The notes: generated by a model from the sequence alone, not told the origin. DNA of 45,041 nt from Gemmatimonadota bacterium (GCA_007126035.1 SLCC01000002.1:1-45041); one strand, 5' to 3'; counted from the stretch's first letter, positions 25,101-33,345 are shown. Numbers and translations are program-made.

Positions 25101-27218
25101 AAGGACAACTACCTGTCCATGGTGGGCGGCGACGGCTCGTGCATGGGCTGCGGCGAGAAGACCACGGTGCACCTGTTCACCGCCACGGTCGAGGCGCTCA
25201 TGCAGCCCCGCGTCGCCCGGTTCATCGAGCGGATCGGCGATCTGATGGCCGGTCTGGACAAGAAGGCCCGTGAGCTGCTGGCCGCCGATGCCGACATCGA
25301 CGTCATGGCCATGACAGAGAACGGCGCGGTGGACGTGCCGGTGAGCGAGGATAAGCGTGCCGAGCTGACCCGGATCGTCTCGACGCTCAAGGCGCTGAAG
25401 GACCTGAAGTGGCGCTACGAGGAGGGTCCGAGCGGTCGCGGCCGGGCCGCCATGGGCATCACGAACAGCACGGGCTGCTCCAGCGTGTGGGGGAGCACCT
25501 ATCCCTTCAACCCGTACCCGTTCCCGTGGGTGAACCACCTGTTCCAGGACGCGCCCTCGGTGGCCATCGGGATCTTCGAGGGCCACGTGCGGAAGATGGG
25601 CGACGCGTTCATCGACGTCCGTCGCGCCGAGAAGCTCCTGGACGGCAGCTACGACGAGGCCAAGGACGAGGCGTTCTTCACCGCCTTCGACTGGAAGCAG
25701 TTCACCGACGAGGAGTTCCACCTGGTCCCGCCCATCACGGCGATCGGTGGCGACGGCGCCATGCTGGACATCGGGTTCCAGAACCTCTCCCGCCTGCTGG
25801 CCAGCGGGAAGCCGATAAGGGTGGTCATGCTCGACACCCAGGTCTACTCGAACACGGGCGGCCAGGCCAGCACCGGCACCTTCACGGGCCAGTCGGCTGA
25901 CATGTCGCCCCACGGCAAGGCCATGCCCGGCAAGTCCGAGGAGCGGAAGGAGCTGGCCTACATCGCAATCGCTCACCGCGGCGCCTACGTCCACCAGACG
26001 TCACAGGCCTCGCCCAGCCACCTGATCGAGGGCGTGATCAAGGGGCTCAACACCCGGCGCCCGTCGGTATTCAGCATCTACACGCCGTGCCCGGTGGAGC
26101 ACGGGCTGCCGGACGAGTGGGCGCCCACCAGCGCGCGGTTGGCGCTGGAGAGCAGGGCGTTCCCCTTCGTCACATACGACCCGGACGGCGGCGATACGCT
26201 GGCGGACTGCATGAGCCTGGACGGCAACCCCAGCATCGACGACGCCTGGCCCACGTACGAGCTGAAGTACATGGACGCCGCCGGCGCCGAGAAGACCATG
26301 GAGCTGCCCATGACCATCGCGGACTGGGCCGCTACCGAGACGCGCTTCGCCAAGCAGTTCAAGGAGGTCCCGGAGGACCAGTGGAACGAGGACATGGTCC
26401 CCTTCCACGAGTACCTGATGCTGTCGGCGGAGGACCGGGAGGGTAAGGTGCCCTTCATCCACACGCTGGACCGGGAGAAGCGACTCCAGCGCACGCGGGT
26501 CTCGCAGTCCATCGTCAAGCTGGCCGAGGAGCGGCTCCTCTACTGGAACCAGCTCCGGGAGCTGGCCGGTCACCGCGTGCCCGAGTGGGTCCGTGACGGT
26601 ATCGCCGGGGAGATGGAGGAAGAACTCGAGGCCAAGGTGGCCCAGGCCCGCAAGGAGTTCGAGGCCAAGCTCCAAGAGCTCAAGGTCACCTACCCGCGGA
26701 TCATCGCCAGGCGGTTGGCCGAAGGGCTGGTCCGTTCCGGTAAGGCCGGACGCACCGTGGCCGAGCTGCTGGAGACGGCCGAGTCGACACCGAACCTCGA
26801 GCCTATCGGCGCCGACGTCGGTGGGCTCCCAACAGCCACGGCCCCGGCACCCGCCGCAGAGGCGGCGCCGGCGGCCGAGGCGGGGAACGGTGGCGGCGTG
26901 GCCGTGGCTCCCGCCAAGACCGAGGTGGCGGCCCCAGCGCCCGCCGAGGACGAAGAGGACGACGAGCTGGGGCTCGAGCCGTACATCGAGACCGCGCGTT
27001 GCACCACGTGCGATGACTGCATCCGCATCAACAACCGATTGTTCAAGTACAACGACAAGAAGCAGGCGGTCATAGCCGACCTGAAGGCTGGCACCTTCGC
27101 CGAGCTGGTGCGCGCCGCGGAGAAGTGCCCCGTGGGGATCATCCACCCCGGGACACCGATCAACAAGAAGGAGAAGGACCTGGAGAAGTGGATGAAGCGG
27201 GCTGAGCCCTTCAACTGA
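22110..27218 (+). CDS. nifJ: Giant NifJ-type pyruvate (2-oxoacid):ferredoxin oxidoreductase with extra C-terminal ferredoxin domain
   Basis: A 1702-residue single-chain oxidoreductase, about 500 residues longer than usual NifJ/PFOR. Domain I starts with AGAYPITPSTQMGE near residue 42. Two ferredoxin-like clusters lie at C797 (KCTGCAQCWVQC) and C933 (CKGCNVCVDVC). The proximal cluster appears as C1011 and C1014 (SCMGCGEKT), C1123 (NSTGCSSVWGS) and C1327 (YTPCPVEHG). The thiamine-diphosphate motif is GGDGAMLD (D1215) and VYSNTGGQ. Between C1014 and C1123 there are 108 residues, against 24 in the Desulfovibrio africanus enzyme, so an insertion of about 84 residues is present. After the normal end comes a helical segment (about 1460-1560), an Ala/Pro-rich linker (about 1570-1620) and a ferredoxin-like module (CTTCDDC at 1631, CPVG at 1673). 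ATG 22110 overlaps the rnfB stop (TGATG) with GGGAG upstream. Confidence 0.9.
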   Translation: MRNPFAKKDQPKSEPRFPGQPQAIDGSEAVIWMEVAASEAAGAYPITPSTQMGEGWALAQAHGMTNVNGRRLLFFEPEGEHAAAGVTAGMSMVGLRATNFSSGQGIAYMHESLYAAVGKRLTYVLNIAARAMTKHALNVHAGHDDYHCIDDTGFVQFFAKDVQSTADLNLIAHKVAELSLNPAALAQDGFLTSHVIENIMMPERELVKEYLGDPSDIIESPTPAQRLVFGEERRRIPELFDLDYPAMLGTVQNQDSYAQGVAAQRPFYFDHVQALTDQAMAEYGELTGRHYDRAMGYKLEDADYVLLGQGSVIGNAETVADYMREEMGLKVGVLDMVMFRPFPSDLIAGMLAGKKAVTVLERTDQPLAVDAPMLREIRAAMAKAVENGRAASNGRTARENGRVPHPGIPAISADQVPDFFSGGFGFGSRDLQPGDLVAAAKNMTDDGKQRRQFYLGIDFVRKKTRLPKLEVWQEQLVESYPHLKDLALEPEPGLNLLPDGTIAIRIHSVGGWGAITMGKNVSLTAFELAGLSIKANPKYGSEKKGQPTTFYATLSKEPVKINAELKNVDVVLSPDTNVFRHSNPLAGMSRGGVFVIQSDMKPEVLWRQFPEEAKAFIRANDIKVYALDGFKIAAEEASDPELRYRMQGAAFMGAFFNVSPLAQREGLNESTLFAGIRDQMQRKFGKLGERVVEDNVRVIRRGYDELVEVAGAEADSADGSATLPVAQVPDMMNVPEAHVGVGNPGRFFEQVCSVYKAGEEPIADPFAAISAMPAASSVIRDMTDIRFEVPDFIAEKCTGCAQCWVQCPDSAIPGLVNSIEDILETAMAAARNGRSLERLGQVSRHLVKETHKVVDGVPFSTFGEAFKSAYKNITGKLNWEPERRKELDDDFAAVYSILAEFPLAKTQPFWDLPEGKEKGSGGLLSITVNPEACKGCNVCVDVCADGALVTIKQDEDVVDRLRRNWSFWKKLPDTDSRFINIRDMDEGIGVLSSLLLKKDNYLSMVGGDGSCMGCGEKTTVHLFTATVEALMQPRVARFIERIGDLMAGLDKKARELLAADADIDVMAMTENGAVDVPVSEDKRAELTRIVSTLKALKDLKWRYEEGPSGRGRAAMGITNSTGCSSVWGSTYPFNPYPFPWVNHLFQDAPSVAIGIFEGHVRKMGDAFIDVRRAEKLLDGSYDEAKDEAFFTAFDWKQFTDEEFHLVPPITAIGGDGAMLDIGFQNLSRLLASGKPIRVVMLDTQVYSNTGGQASTGTFTGQSADMSPHGKAMPGKSEERKELAYIAIAHRGAYVHQTSQASPSHLIEGVIKGLNTRRPSVFSIYTPCPVEHGLPDEWAPTSARLALESRAFPFVTYDPDGGDTLADCMSLDGNPSIDDAWPTYELKYMDAAGAEKTMELPMTIADWAATETRFAKQFKEVPEDQWNEDMVPFHEYLMLSAEDREGKVPFIHTLDREKRLQRTRVSQSIVKLAEERLLYWNQLRELAGHRVPEWVRDGIAGEMEEELEAKVAQARKEFEAKLQELKVTYPRIIARRLAEGLVRSGKAGRTVAELLETAESTPNLEPIGADVGGLPTATAPAPAAEAAPAAEAGNGGGVAVAPAKTEVAAPAPAEDEEDDELGLEPYIETARCTTCDDCIRINNRLFKYNDKKQAVIADLKAGTFAELVRAAEKCPVGIIHPGTPINKKEKDLEKWMKRAEPFN

Positions 27219-27300
27219 GCACGCTCGCGCCACGCGCTCGCTTCCGGGCGGGCGCTGGCGCGCCCTCTTCCAACTTCGCTGTGTACGGGCAGGAGATGTG

Positions 27301-28794
27301 ATGGCGACACGGACTGACAGACGGGCACCGAAACGCGGCCTCGCCGGCCTGGGCGAGCTGCTCTTCGGGCCGTCGTTCCGCCACGGAGTGCACCCGCCGG
27401 AGGCGAAGGGGCTGACCGAGGCCCTGCCGATCCGGAGGATGCCGTTCCCCGAGGAGATAGTGCTGCCCCTGCGGCAGCATACGGGCGCACCCTCCAGGGT
27501 GATCGCCTCGGTGGACGACAGGGTCGAGCGCGGTGACGTCCTGGGCGTTGCCGACGGCTACGTCTCGGTGCCCGTCCACGCTTCCGCCTCCGGTGTGATC
27601 AAGGACATCGGCTGGTGGCCCCACCCATCGGGGACCATGGATACGGCGGTGCGGATCCAGGTGGACCGCTTCGCGCCCCAGCTCACCCGGCCGCGCATCG
27701 TGCCGGAGTGGAGAGGCCTCACCCCGGACCAGGTCCGCAAGGCTGTCCAAAACGCCGGTGTGGTAGGCCTCGGGGGCGCGGCCTTCCCCACCCACGTCAA
27801 GCTGAACCCGCCCAAGGAAACGGCCATCGAGGTGTTGCTCATCAACGGCGCCGAATGCGAGCCGTACCTGACCAGCGACCACCGGGTCATGGTCGAGTAC
27901 CCGGAGCGGGTGCATTTCGGGATCCGGGTCATGATGCAGTGCCTGGGCGTAGACCGGGCCGTCATAGGAGTGGAGAACAACAAGCCCGACGCCATCGCCA
28001 GGTTGCGGGAGACGATCCCCGAGGACCTGGACATCGAGGTCATCGGCCTGACGGTCAAGTATCCCCAGGGCGCCGAGAAGATGCTGATCAAGGCGGTGAC
28101 CGGGCGGGAGGTGCCGTCTGGCAAGCTGCCCATGCACGTGGGCGCCGTGGTCCAGAACGTGGGCTCGATTGCCGCCATCGCGGAGGTCTTCGAGACGGGC
28201 TATCCCCTCATCGAGCGGATCGTCACCGTCACGGGCCCTGGCGTCCGCAAGCCGCAGAACCTGATCGTCCCCGTGGGCACGAAGACCCGTGACGTCCTCG
28301 ACTTCTGCGGCGGCCTCACGCCCGACGCCACGGAGGTCATCTTCGGTGGGCCCATGATGGGGGTGCCCCAGCCCGACCTCGACGTGCCGGTCATGAAGGG
28401 CACGTCCGGGATCGTGGTCCTCACGGAGAAGGAATCGGCCCGGCCCCAGGCCCTGGCGTGTATCTCGTGCGCTCGGTGCCTGGCTGCCTGTCCCATGTTC
28501 CTGAACCCGTCGCGCCTGGGCCAGATGGCGCAGCTCGGCCTGTTCGAGCGGATGGCGGAGGAGTACCATCTGGAAGACTGCATGCTCTGCGGGTCCTGCT
28601 CCTACGTCTGTCCGTCCAACATCCCCCTGGCCCAGATGTTCGCACTGGGCAAGGCGGGGCTGCGCCGGGCGCAGCAGCGGGCGAGGGAGGAGCAGGCGGA
28701 GAAGGAGCGGCTGGAGAAGGAGGCGGCGGCCCGAGACCAGGCCGAGCGTGAGGCGGCGCAGGAGCCGGCGAGGAAGGAGAGAGAGGTCGCATGA
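27301..28794 (+). CDS. rnfC: Rnf complex subunit RnfC (NADH-binding)
   Basis: Peripheral subunit carrying the NADH and FMN site and two [4Fe-4S] clusters; it passes electrons to NAD+. Motifs are GLGGAAFPTHVKL (about 155), INGAECEPYL (about 181), and the cluster motifs CISCARCLAACP (C387) and CMLCGSCSYVCP (C427). The C-terminal 50 residues are a charged Arg/Glu/Ala coil. ATG 27301 has AGGAG five bases upstream; a GTG at 27298 is less well spaced. The 82-base gap after nifJ is the longest inside the rnfB-rnfA stretch and shows no clear promoter. The end overlaps rnfD by four bases. Confidence 0.95.
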   Translation: MATRTDRRAPKRGLAGLGELLFGPSFRHGVHPPEAKGLTEALPIRRMPFPEEIVLPLRQHTGAPSRVIASVDDRVERGDVLGVADGYVSVPVHASASGVIKDIGWWPHPSGTMDTAVRIQVDRFAPQLTRPRIVPEWRGLTPDQVRKAVQNAGVVGLGGAAFPTHVKLNPPKETAIEVLLINGAECEPYLTSDHRVMVEYPERVHFGIRVMMQCLGVDRAVIGVENNKPDAIARLRETIPEDLDIEVIGLTVKYPQGAEKMLIKAVTGREVPSGKLPMHVGAVVQNVGSIAAIAEVFETGYPLIERIVTVTGPGVRKPQNLIVPVGTKTRDVLDFCGGLTPDATEVIFGGPMMGVPQPDLDVPVMKGTSGIVVLTEKESARPQALACISCARCLAACPMFLNPSRLGQMAQLGLFERMAEEYHLEDCMLCGSCSYVCPSNIPLAQMFALGKAGLRRAQQRAREEQAEKERLEKEAAARDQAEREAAQEPARKEREVA

Positions 28795-29858
28795 GGCCGT
28801 GGCGCGGGACGGGTTGGGAGGATCGCTCCGGCGGGGAAGGCACCATGGAGGAGCCTCGGCTCCGACTCATGGCGGCGCCCCACCTGCACGCCCAGGACTC
28901 CACCGCCCGGATCATGTGGTCCGTGGTGGCCACCCTGGTGCCGGTGGTGCTCGCCGCTGTCTGGTTCTTCGGCGCCGGCGTGCTCCTGGTCATCGGGGCC
29001 GCAATGCTCGGCGCCATGCTGGTCGAGCGACTGCTGGGACCCGGCGGCGCCATACGCGACGGCTCGGCGGCCATCACCGGGCTCCTGCTCGGGCTGACGC
29101 TGCCGCCCGGCTTCCCGCTCTGGATGGCGTTCATCGGCGGCGCCTTCGGCATCGGGTTCGGCAAGCTCATCTTCGGTGGACTGGGCCAGAACATCTTCAA
29201 CCCGGCACTCCTGGGCCGGGCTTTCCTCCAGGCGGCATTCCCCACCGCCATCACCACCTGGCCCGCCGTACGGCCCGGTGAGGTGCTGACGTTCCAGGGC
29301 GACCTGCTCGCGGCGCCGCTCATGACGCCCGCCGAGGTGGACGTGGTCACGCAGGCCACGCCGCTCGGCCTCTGGAAGTTCGAGGGCGAGGTCACCGGGC
29401 TCTGGGACCTCTTTGTGGGTGCCACCGGCGGGTCGCTGGGCGAGACATCCGCTATCCTGATCCTGCTGGGCGGCGCCTACCTCGTGGCCCGCAACTACAT
29501 GAACTGGCGGATCCCGGTCGGGATATTCGCCACCGTGGGACTGCTCTCGATCCTTTTCGGACTGTTCGATCCCACATTCCCGGGGCCGCTGTTCATGATC
29601 TTCTCCGGCGGCCTCGTGCTGGGCGCCGTCTACATGGCCACGGACATGGTCACGTCACCCATCACCAACGGCGGCGCGTGGATATTCGCCTTCGGGATCG
29701 GGTTCCTCGTGGTCCTGATCCGTGGCTGGGGCGGGCTGCCCGAGGGCGTTATGTACGCGATCCTCATCATGAACGCGCTGGTGCCGTTCATCGAGCGGAT
29801 CACTCAGCCCCGGGTCTTCGGTAAGGAGCGCGGAGTGAAGAAGGCGGAGGCGGCATGA
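28791..29858 (+). CDS. rnfD: Rnf complex membrane subunit RnfD
   Basis: Integral membrane subunit with covalent FMN. It has about ten hydrophobic helices, starting near residue 43 (IMWSVVATLVPVVLAAVWFF). The FMN-attachment threonine is T190 in VVTQATPLG, close to the position known in RnfD/NqrB relatives. The conserved QNIFNPALLGRAFL segment lies near 136. ATG 28791 gives an ATGA overlap with rnfC; an internal ATG at 28845 would match the usual RnfD N-terminus, so the true start is uncertain. Confidence 0.94.
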   Translation: MRPWRGTGWEDRSGGEGTMEEPRLRLMAAPHLHAQDSTARIMWSVVATLVPVVLAAVWFFGAGVLLVIGAAMLGAMLVERLLGPGGAIRDGSAAITGLLLGLTLPPGFPLWMAFIGGAFGIGFGKLIFGGLGQNIFNPALLGRAFLQAAFPTAITTWPAVRPGEVLTFQGDLLAAPLMTPAEVDVVTQATPLGLWKFEGEVTGLWDLFVGATGGSLGETSAILILLGGAYLVARNYMNWRIPVGIFATVGLLSILFGLFDPTFPGPLFMIFSGGLVLGAVYMATDMVTSPITNGGAWIFAFGIGFLVVLIRGWGGLPEGVMYAILIMNALVPFIERITQPRVFGKERGVKKAEAA

Positions 29859-30622
29859 CCGACGAGCGCAAGGACCTGCCAGTCTCGCCCGAGCAGGCGA
29901 GCACAGGGGAGGGAGGAGGGCCCGACACCGGGCCAGCCTCCGAGACCGATGCCAGACCCCAGCCCGACGCGGGGGAAGTACCCTCCTGGAAGCTGATCGG
30001 GACCCTGGCCTTCGCCGGGGCCCTGGCCGGCATACTCATCGTAGGAGTCTTCAGCTGGGCCGAGCCCCAGATCCTGGAGCACCGGGCCCGCGTGATATCC
30101 GAGGCCGTGGACGAGGTCCTGGCCGGACCGGACCAGGTACAGCGGCTGTTCGTCCTCCCCGACGGGCTGGTCCACGAAGCGCCACCTGGCATGGATACAG
30201 CCCGGGCCGAGAAGGTCTACATGGGGCTCCGTGACGGAGCGCCCGCGGGCTTCGGGATCATCGGCGAGAAGCCGGGCTTCATGGACATCATCCAGATCAT
30301 CTTCGGCTACGACCCGGTCAGCAGAGAGGTCTCGGGGATGCGGGTGCTGGAGAGCAAGGAGACGCCGGGCCTGGGCGACAAGATCTTCAGGGACCTGCGC
30401 TTCGTGCGCGGGTTCGAGGGTGTCCTGGCACCGATCCGGCCCGTACCCGAGGGCGGCCACACCGGCGCGCCCAACGAGGCCGAGCTGATCACCGGCGCGA
30501 CCATCTCCGCCCGGGTGGTCGTCGAGATCATCAACGAGCGGGCGGCCCAGCTCCACGATCGACTCGAGACCTTTGTCGCCACTGGCCTGTGGGACGGTGC
30601 GGGAGAGGGGGGTGCACAATGA
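29855..30622 (+). CDS. rnfG: Rnf complex subunit RnfG (covalent FMN)
   Basis: A 255-residue membrane-anchored periplasmic flavoprotein. A long Pro/Gly/acidic N-terminal tail (1-43) precedes one membrane helix (about 46-66). The FMN_bind domain ends in ELITGATISARV, where T216 should carry the FMN. The KETPGLGDKI segment is typical of RnfG. The extended cytoplasmic tail is longer than in many RnfG proteins. It overlaps rnfD (ATGA) and rnfE (ATGA). Confidence 0.94.
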   Translation: MTDERKDLPVSPEQASTGEGGGPDTGPASETDARPQPDAGEVPSWKLIGTLAFAGALAGILIVGVFSWAEPQILEHRARVISEAVDEVLAGPDQVQRLFVLPDGLVHEAPPGMDTARAEKVYMGLRDGAPAGFGIIGEKPGFMDIIQIIFGYDPVSREVSGMRVLESKETPGLGDKIFRDLRFVRGFEGVLAPIRPVPEGGHTGAPNEAELITGATISARVVVEIINERAAQLHDRLETFVATGLWDGAGEGGAQ

Positions 30623-31314
30623 GCCCGAGGCAGACCACGCCCACCCAGGACCTGATGCGGGGCGTCTGGAAGGAGAACCCGGTCCTGATCCAGATGCTGG
30701 GGCTCTGTCCCGCACTGGCCGTGACCAACACGGTGATGAACGCCATCGCCATGTCCGCGGCCACCACGTTCGTGCTCCTGGGCAGCAGCCTCCTCATCTC
30801 GCTGCTCAAGAACCACATACCGAAAGAGGTCCGGATCTCCGCCTATATCCTCATCATCGCCACGTTCGTGACGGTGGTGGACTTCTCGTTGAACGCGCTG
30901 GCACCCCTGGTCCACAAGGAGCTGGGCGCGTTCATCGCCCTGATCGTGTGTAACTGCATGATCCTGGCACGGCAGGAGGCGTTCGCGTCCAAACAGCGGG
31001 TCGGCCGCTCGTTGCTGGATGCGGTGGGCACCAGCGCCGGCTTCACCATCGCCCTCCTCATGATGGGCATTTCCCGCGAGGTGCTGGGCAACGGCACGTT
31101 CCTGGGCGTCAACGTCATGGGGCCCCACTTCGAGCCGTGGATCATCATGATCCTGCCGCCCGGCGCCTACTTCGCCATCGGGTTCATTCTCCTGGGCGTC
31201 GGCTACTGGCAGGAACGGAAGCAGCCGCCAACCAAGCGTCCGCGTGATTGGCCGCACGGGGTGAGATCGTCGACCGGGCCCGCGGATTCGCGGCGGGAAA
31301 GGCAGGTGGCATGA
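30619..31314 (+). CDS. rnfE: Rnf complex membrane subunit RnfE
   Basis: A 231-residue six-helix membrane subunit. C30 in QMLGLCPALAVTN and C113 in IVCNCMILAR correspond to the cysteines that, with two from RnfA, hold the iron centre at the RnfA/RnfE interface in characterised complexes. ATG 30619 overlaps the rnfG stop (ATGA), which decides the start over an in-frame upstream codon at 30589. The C-terminal tail is Arg-rich. Confidence 0.94.
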   Translation: MSPRQTTPTQDLMRGVWKENPVLIQMLGLCPALAVTNTVMNAIAMSAATTFVLLGSSLLISLLKNHIPKEVRISAYILIIATFVTVVDFSLNALAPLVHKELGAFIALIVCNCMILARQEAFASKQRVGRSLLDAVGTSAGFTIALLMMGISREVLGNGTFLGVNVMGPHFEPWIIMILPPGAYFAIGFILLGVGYWQERKQPPTKRPRDWPHGVRSSTGPADSRRERQVA

Positions 31315-31889
31315 TGGGAGACCTCCTCTTCATCTTCGTCTCGGCGCTGGTGATCAACAACTTCACCCTGGCGCTGTTCCTGGGGCTCTGCCCCTTCATG
31401 GGCGTGTCGGCGCGGGTGGCCACGGCGGTGAGGCTGGGCATGGCCAACATCTTCATCATGCTCATCACCGCCCTGTGCGCCTGGTTCCTCAACACCTACA
31501 TCCTGGAGAACATGCCGTATCTCCGGCTGATCTCCTTCATCGTCATCATCGCCTCGCTGGTGCAGATCACCGAGGTCACGATCAAGAAGATCAGCCCCAA
31601 GCTGTTCCGGGAGCTGGGGATCTTCCTGCCCCTGATCACCACCAACTGCGCGATCCTGGGCCTGGCAATCTTCCAGACGAACCGGGGCTACGACTTCGCC
31701 CAGGGAATGGTCTTCGCCCTGGGCGCGGGGCTCGGCGTCACCCTGGCCCTGGTCCTCATGGCCTCCATCCGTGAGAGACTCCAGTTCTCCTCGGTACCCT
31801 CCCTGGCCAAGGGGGTAGGTATGGTGATGATCCTCGCCGGTAGCCTGTCGCTGGCGTTCATGGGCTTCGCGGGACTGTTCTCGGCATGA
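31311..31889 (+). CDS. rnfA: Rnf complex membrane subunit RnfA
   Basis: A 192-residue six-helix membrane subunit, normal length. C27 in LFLGLCPFMGVS and C113 in LITTNCAILGLA are the expected iron-centre ligands that pair with those of RnfE. ATG 31311 overlaps the rnfE stop (ATGA), which rules out the longer frame starting at 31248. It also overlaps the next small gene by four bases. Confidence 0.95.
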   Translation: MMGDLLFIFVSALVINNFTLALFLGLCPFMGVSARVATAVRLGMANIFIMLITALCAWFLNTYILENMPYLRLISFIVIIASLVQITEVTIKKISPKLFRELGIFLPLITTNCAILGLAIFQTNRGYDFAQGMVFALGAGLGVTLALVLMASIRERLQFSSVPSLAKGVGMVMILAGSLSLAFMGFAGLFSA

Positions 31890-32029
31890 CCACGGTACTG
31901 GGGATCATGGCCTTCGCGGTGCTCTTCGCCGCCTTCGCGTTCATGGGGCCGGTACTGCTCAGGAAGATGCTCTGCGGTGGCGGTGGCTGCGGCTCGTGCC
32001 GCGCCGGCTCGTGCAAATACACGGAGTAG
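31886..32029 (+). CDS. 47-residue membrane peptide with Cys/Gly-rich tail (NqrM-like candidate)
   Basis: A small gene between rnfA and apbE. One hydrophobic helix (about 5-24) is followed by basic LLRK and a cysteine-rich tail: CGGGGCGSCRAGSC, four cysteines in 14 residues. ATG 31886 overlaps the rnfA stop in the same ATGA manner as the preceding rnf genes, which supports real translation. Known analogues of this shape are NqrM, a small Cys-containing membrane protein needed to mature the iron centre of Na+-NQR and encoded beside apbE, and FeoB-associated Cys-rich peptides. I infer delivery of iron to the RnfA/RnfE centre; homology to NqrM cannot be shown at this length. Confidence 0.8.
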   Translation: MTTVLGIMAFAVLFAAFAFMGPVLLRKMLCGGGGCGSCRAGSCKYTE

Positions 32030-32037
32030 GGAATACG

Positions 32038-33030
32038 ATGAATCAGCGTGACGATCACCGGCGGCCCTCGCGCCGCGAGTTCCTGGCCCTCGGCCTCGGC
32101 GCCTTCGTGGTGGCCGCCACGCCGGGGGTGATCCGGCCAAAGCGGCAGCTGGTTCGCCGCTCGGTACCGCTCATGGGCACCATCGCCGAAGTGGGCGTGG
32201 TCCACCGGGACCAGCGCTACGCACAGGGCGCAATCGACGCGGCCATCGCCGAGCTACGCTCAGTCGAGAGCACCATGACCCGCTTCCGCGACGACTCGGA
32301 CGTGGGACGCGCGAACCTGCAAGCCGCCCGCGGCCCAGTGGCCCTGGGCAGCGCTACCGCAGGAGTCCTGGCCGTCAGCCTGGCCTGGGCCGAGCGGAGC
32401 GACGGCGCCTTCGACCCCACCATCGGTGGCGCGGTCAGGCTGTGGGATGTGGCCAATCGCCACGCCCCGCCGAGTGACACGGACGTGCGCCGCCTGGCGG
32501 ACCGGGGGCTCTATCGGTCCCTCGAACTGGGCCGGCACAACGGCCAGGACGTGGTCCTCTTCCACGAACCGGAGATCGCCCTGGACCTGGGCGGCATCGC
32601 CAAGGGCTACGGCGTCGACCGCGCCGTCGCCGTCCTGCGGGAATGGGGCGTCACCGACGCCCTCGTCAACCTGGGCGGCGACCTCTACGCCATGGGCCGC
32701 TCCGCAACAGACGACGAGTGGGATGTGGGCGTCCGGGACCCGGATGACCCCAACGCTCTGGCCGCCCGCTTCAGCATCAGCGACCACGCCGTCGCCACTT
32801 CCGGTGATTACCACCAGTACTTCGAGCACGGCGGACAGCGCTACCACCACCTCCTGGACCCGAGCACGGGCGCGCCACGACGCGCTCGGGTACGGAGCTT
32901 GACAGTCACCGCGGACGCTTGCATGTCCGCCGACGCCGCCGCCACAGCAGCCTTCGGACGGGAGATGGCCGCTGCGCAGCGGCTCGTCGCACGGGTCGAT
33001 CCCCGCGCGACCGTGGTACACATTGGCTAG
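32038..33030 (+). CDS. apbE: FAD:protein FMN transferase ApbE, Tat-exported
   Basis: Transfers FMN from FAD to threonine of target proteins, here most likely RnfG and RnfD. The 330-residue protein starts with a twin-arginine signal (RRPSRREFLALGLGAFVV, about 9-26), so it should act on the outer face of the membrane. ApbE signatures include the RRSVPLMGTIAEV start, SVESTMTRFRDDSDVGRAN, and LDLGGIAKGYGVDRAV with NLGGDLYAMG. ATG 32038 follows an AGGGAA ribosome site eight bases after the peptide gene. Encoding ApbE beside its Rnf substrates is common; Tat export rather than a lipoprotein signal is less usual in Gram-negative ApbE. Confidence 0.93.
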   Translation: MNQRDDHRRPSRREFLALGLGAFVVAATPGVIRPKRQLVRRSVPLMGTIAEVGVVHRDQRYAQGAIDAAIAELRSVESTMTRFRDDSDVGRANLQAARGPVALGSATAGVLAVSLAWAERSDGAFDPTIGGAVRLWDVANRHAPPSDTDVRRLADRGLYRSLELGRHNGQDVVLFHEPEIALDLGGIAKGYGVDRAVAVLREWGVTDALVNLGGDLYAMGRSATDDEWDVGVRDPDDPNALAARFSISDHAVATSGDYHQYFEHGGQRYHHLLDPSTGAPRRARVRSLTVTADACMSADAAATAAFGREMAAAQRLVARVDPRATVVHIG

Positions 33031-33044
33031 GACGGAGGAGACGT

Positions 33045-33278
33045 ATGAGTACCCACCTCGCCTATTGCTCAGCCTGTGACCGGGAGGTCAAGGTGAAGCT
33101 CGCGCCCGGCTACGAGCCGGAGCCGGGTAAGCCCATTCCGCCCGAGGCCCTGGTCTGCCTGGATATGGGCGAGGTGTGTACCGGGGCCTTGTGCCCCCTG
33201 TTCGGCGTGCCGCCCGAGCAGCTCGAGGAGAACCTGAAGCGGACCGGCCTGGACCAGGAAGATCGGGACCGGCCGTGA
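33045..33278 (+). CDS. 77-residue cysteine-rich protein, paralogue of next gene
   Basis: A small soluble protein of unknown function. Cysteines fall in a YCSACDREVKV motif near the N-terminus and in VCLDMGEVCTGALC about 35 residues later, followed by PLFGVP. Five cysteines suggest a zinc ribbon or a metal-binding module. The core matches the first half of the following gene product, so the two are a tandem duplication. The GGAGGAG ribosome site four bases before ATG is very strong. It lies 14 bases after apbE and is probably cotranscribed with the rnf train. Confidence 0.8.
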   Translation: MSTHLAYCSACDREVKVKLAPGYEPEPGKPIPPEALVCLDMGEVCTGALCPLFGVPPEQLEENLKRTGLDQEDRDRP

Positions 33279-33345
33279 GGTAAATGGGGTAATATCAGGC
33301 AGTTATGCGGTGGCGGTGGTATCAAACCTGGCCCGGGAGGCCCTG

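Noticed and set aside
22767-25994. 1075-codon minus-strand open frame opposite nifJ
   Set aside because: Low-information sequence rich in repeated HV, LG and AD pairs, with no motif; it is a shadow of the NifJ reading frame.
31886-32029. FeoB-associated Cys-rich peptide
   Set aside because: The shape is similar, but no feoA/feoB gene is nearby and the gene is coupled to rnfA; kept as an NqrM-like candidate instead.
21268-33030. Na+-translocating NQR instead of Rnf
   Set aside because: NqrA and the FAD/2Fe-2S subunit NqrF are absent, while RnfB and RnfC with their typical cluster motifs are present.
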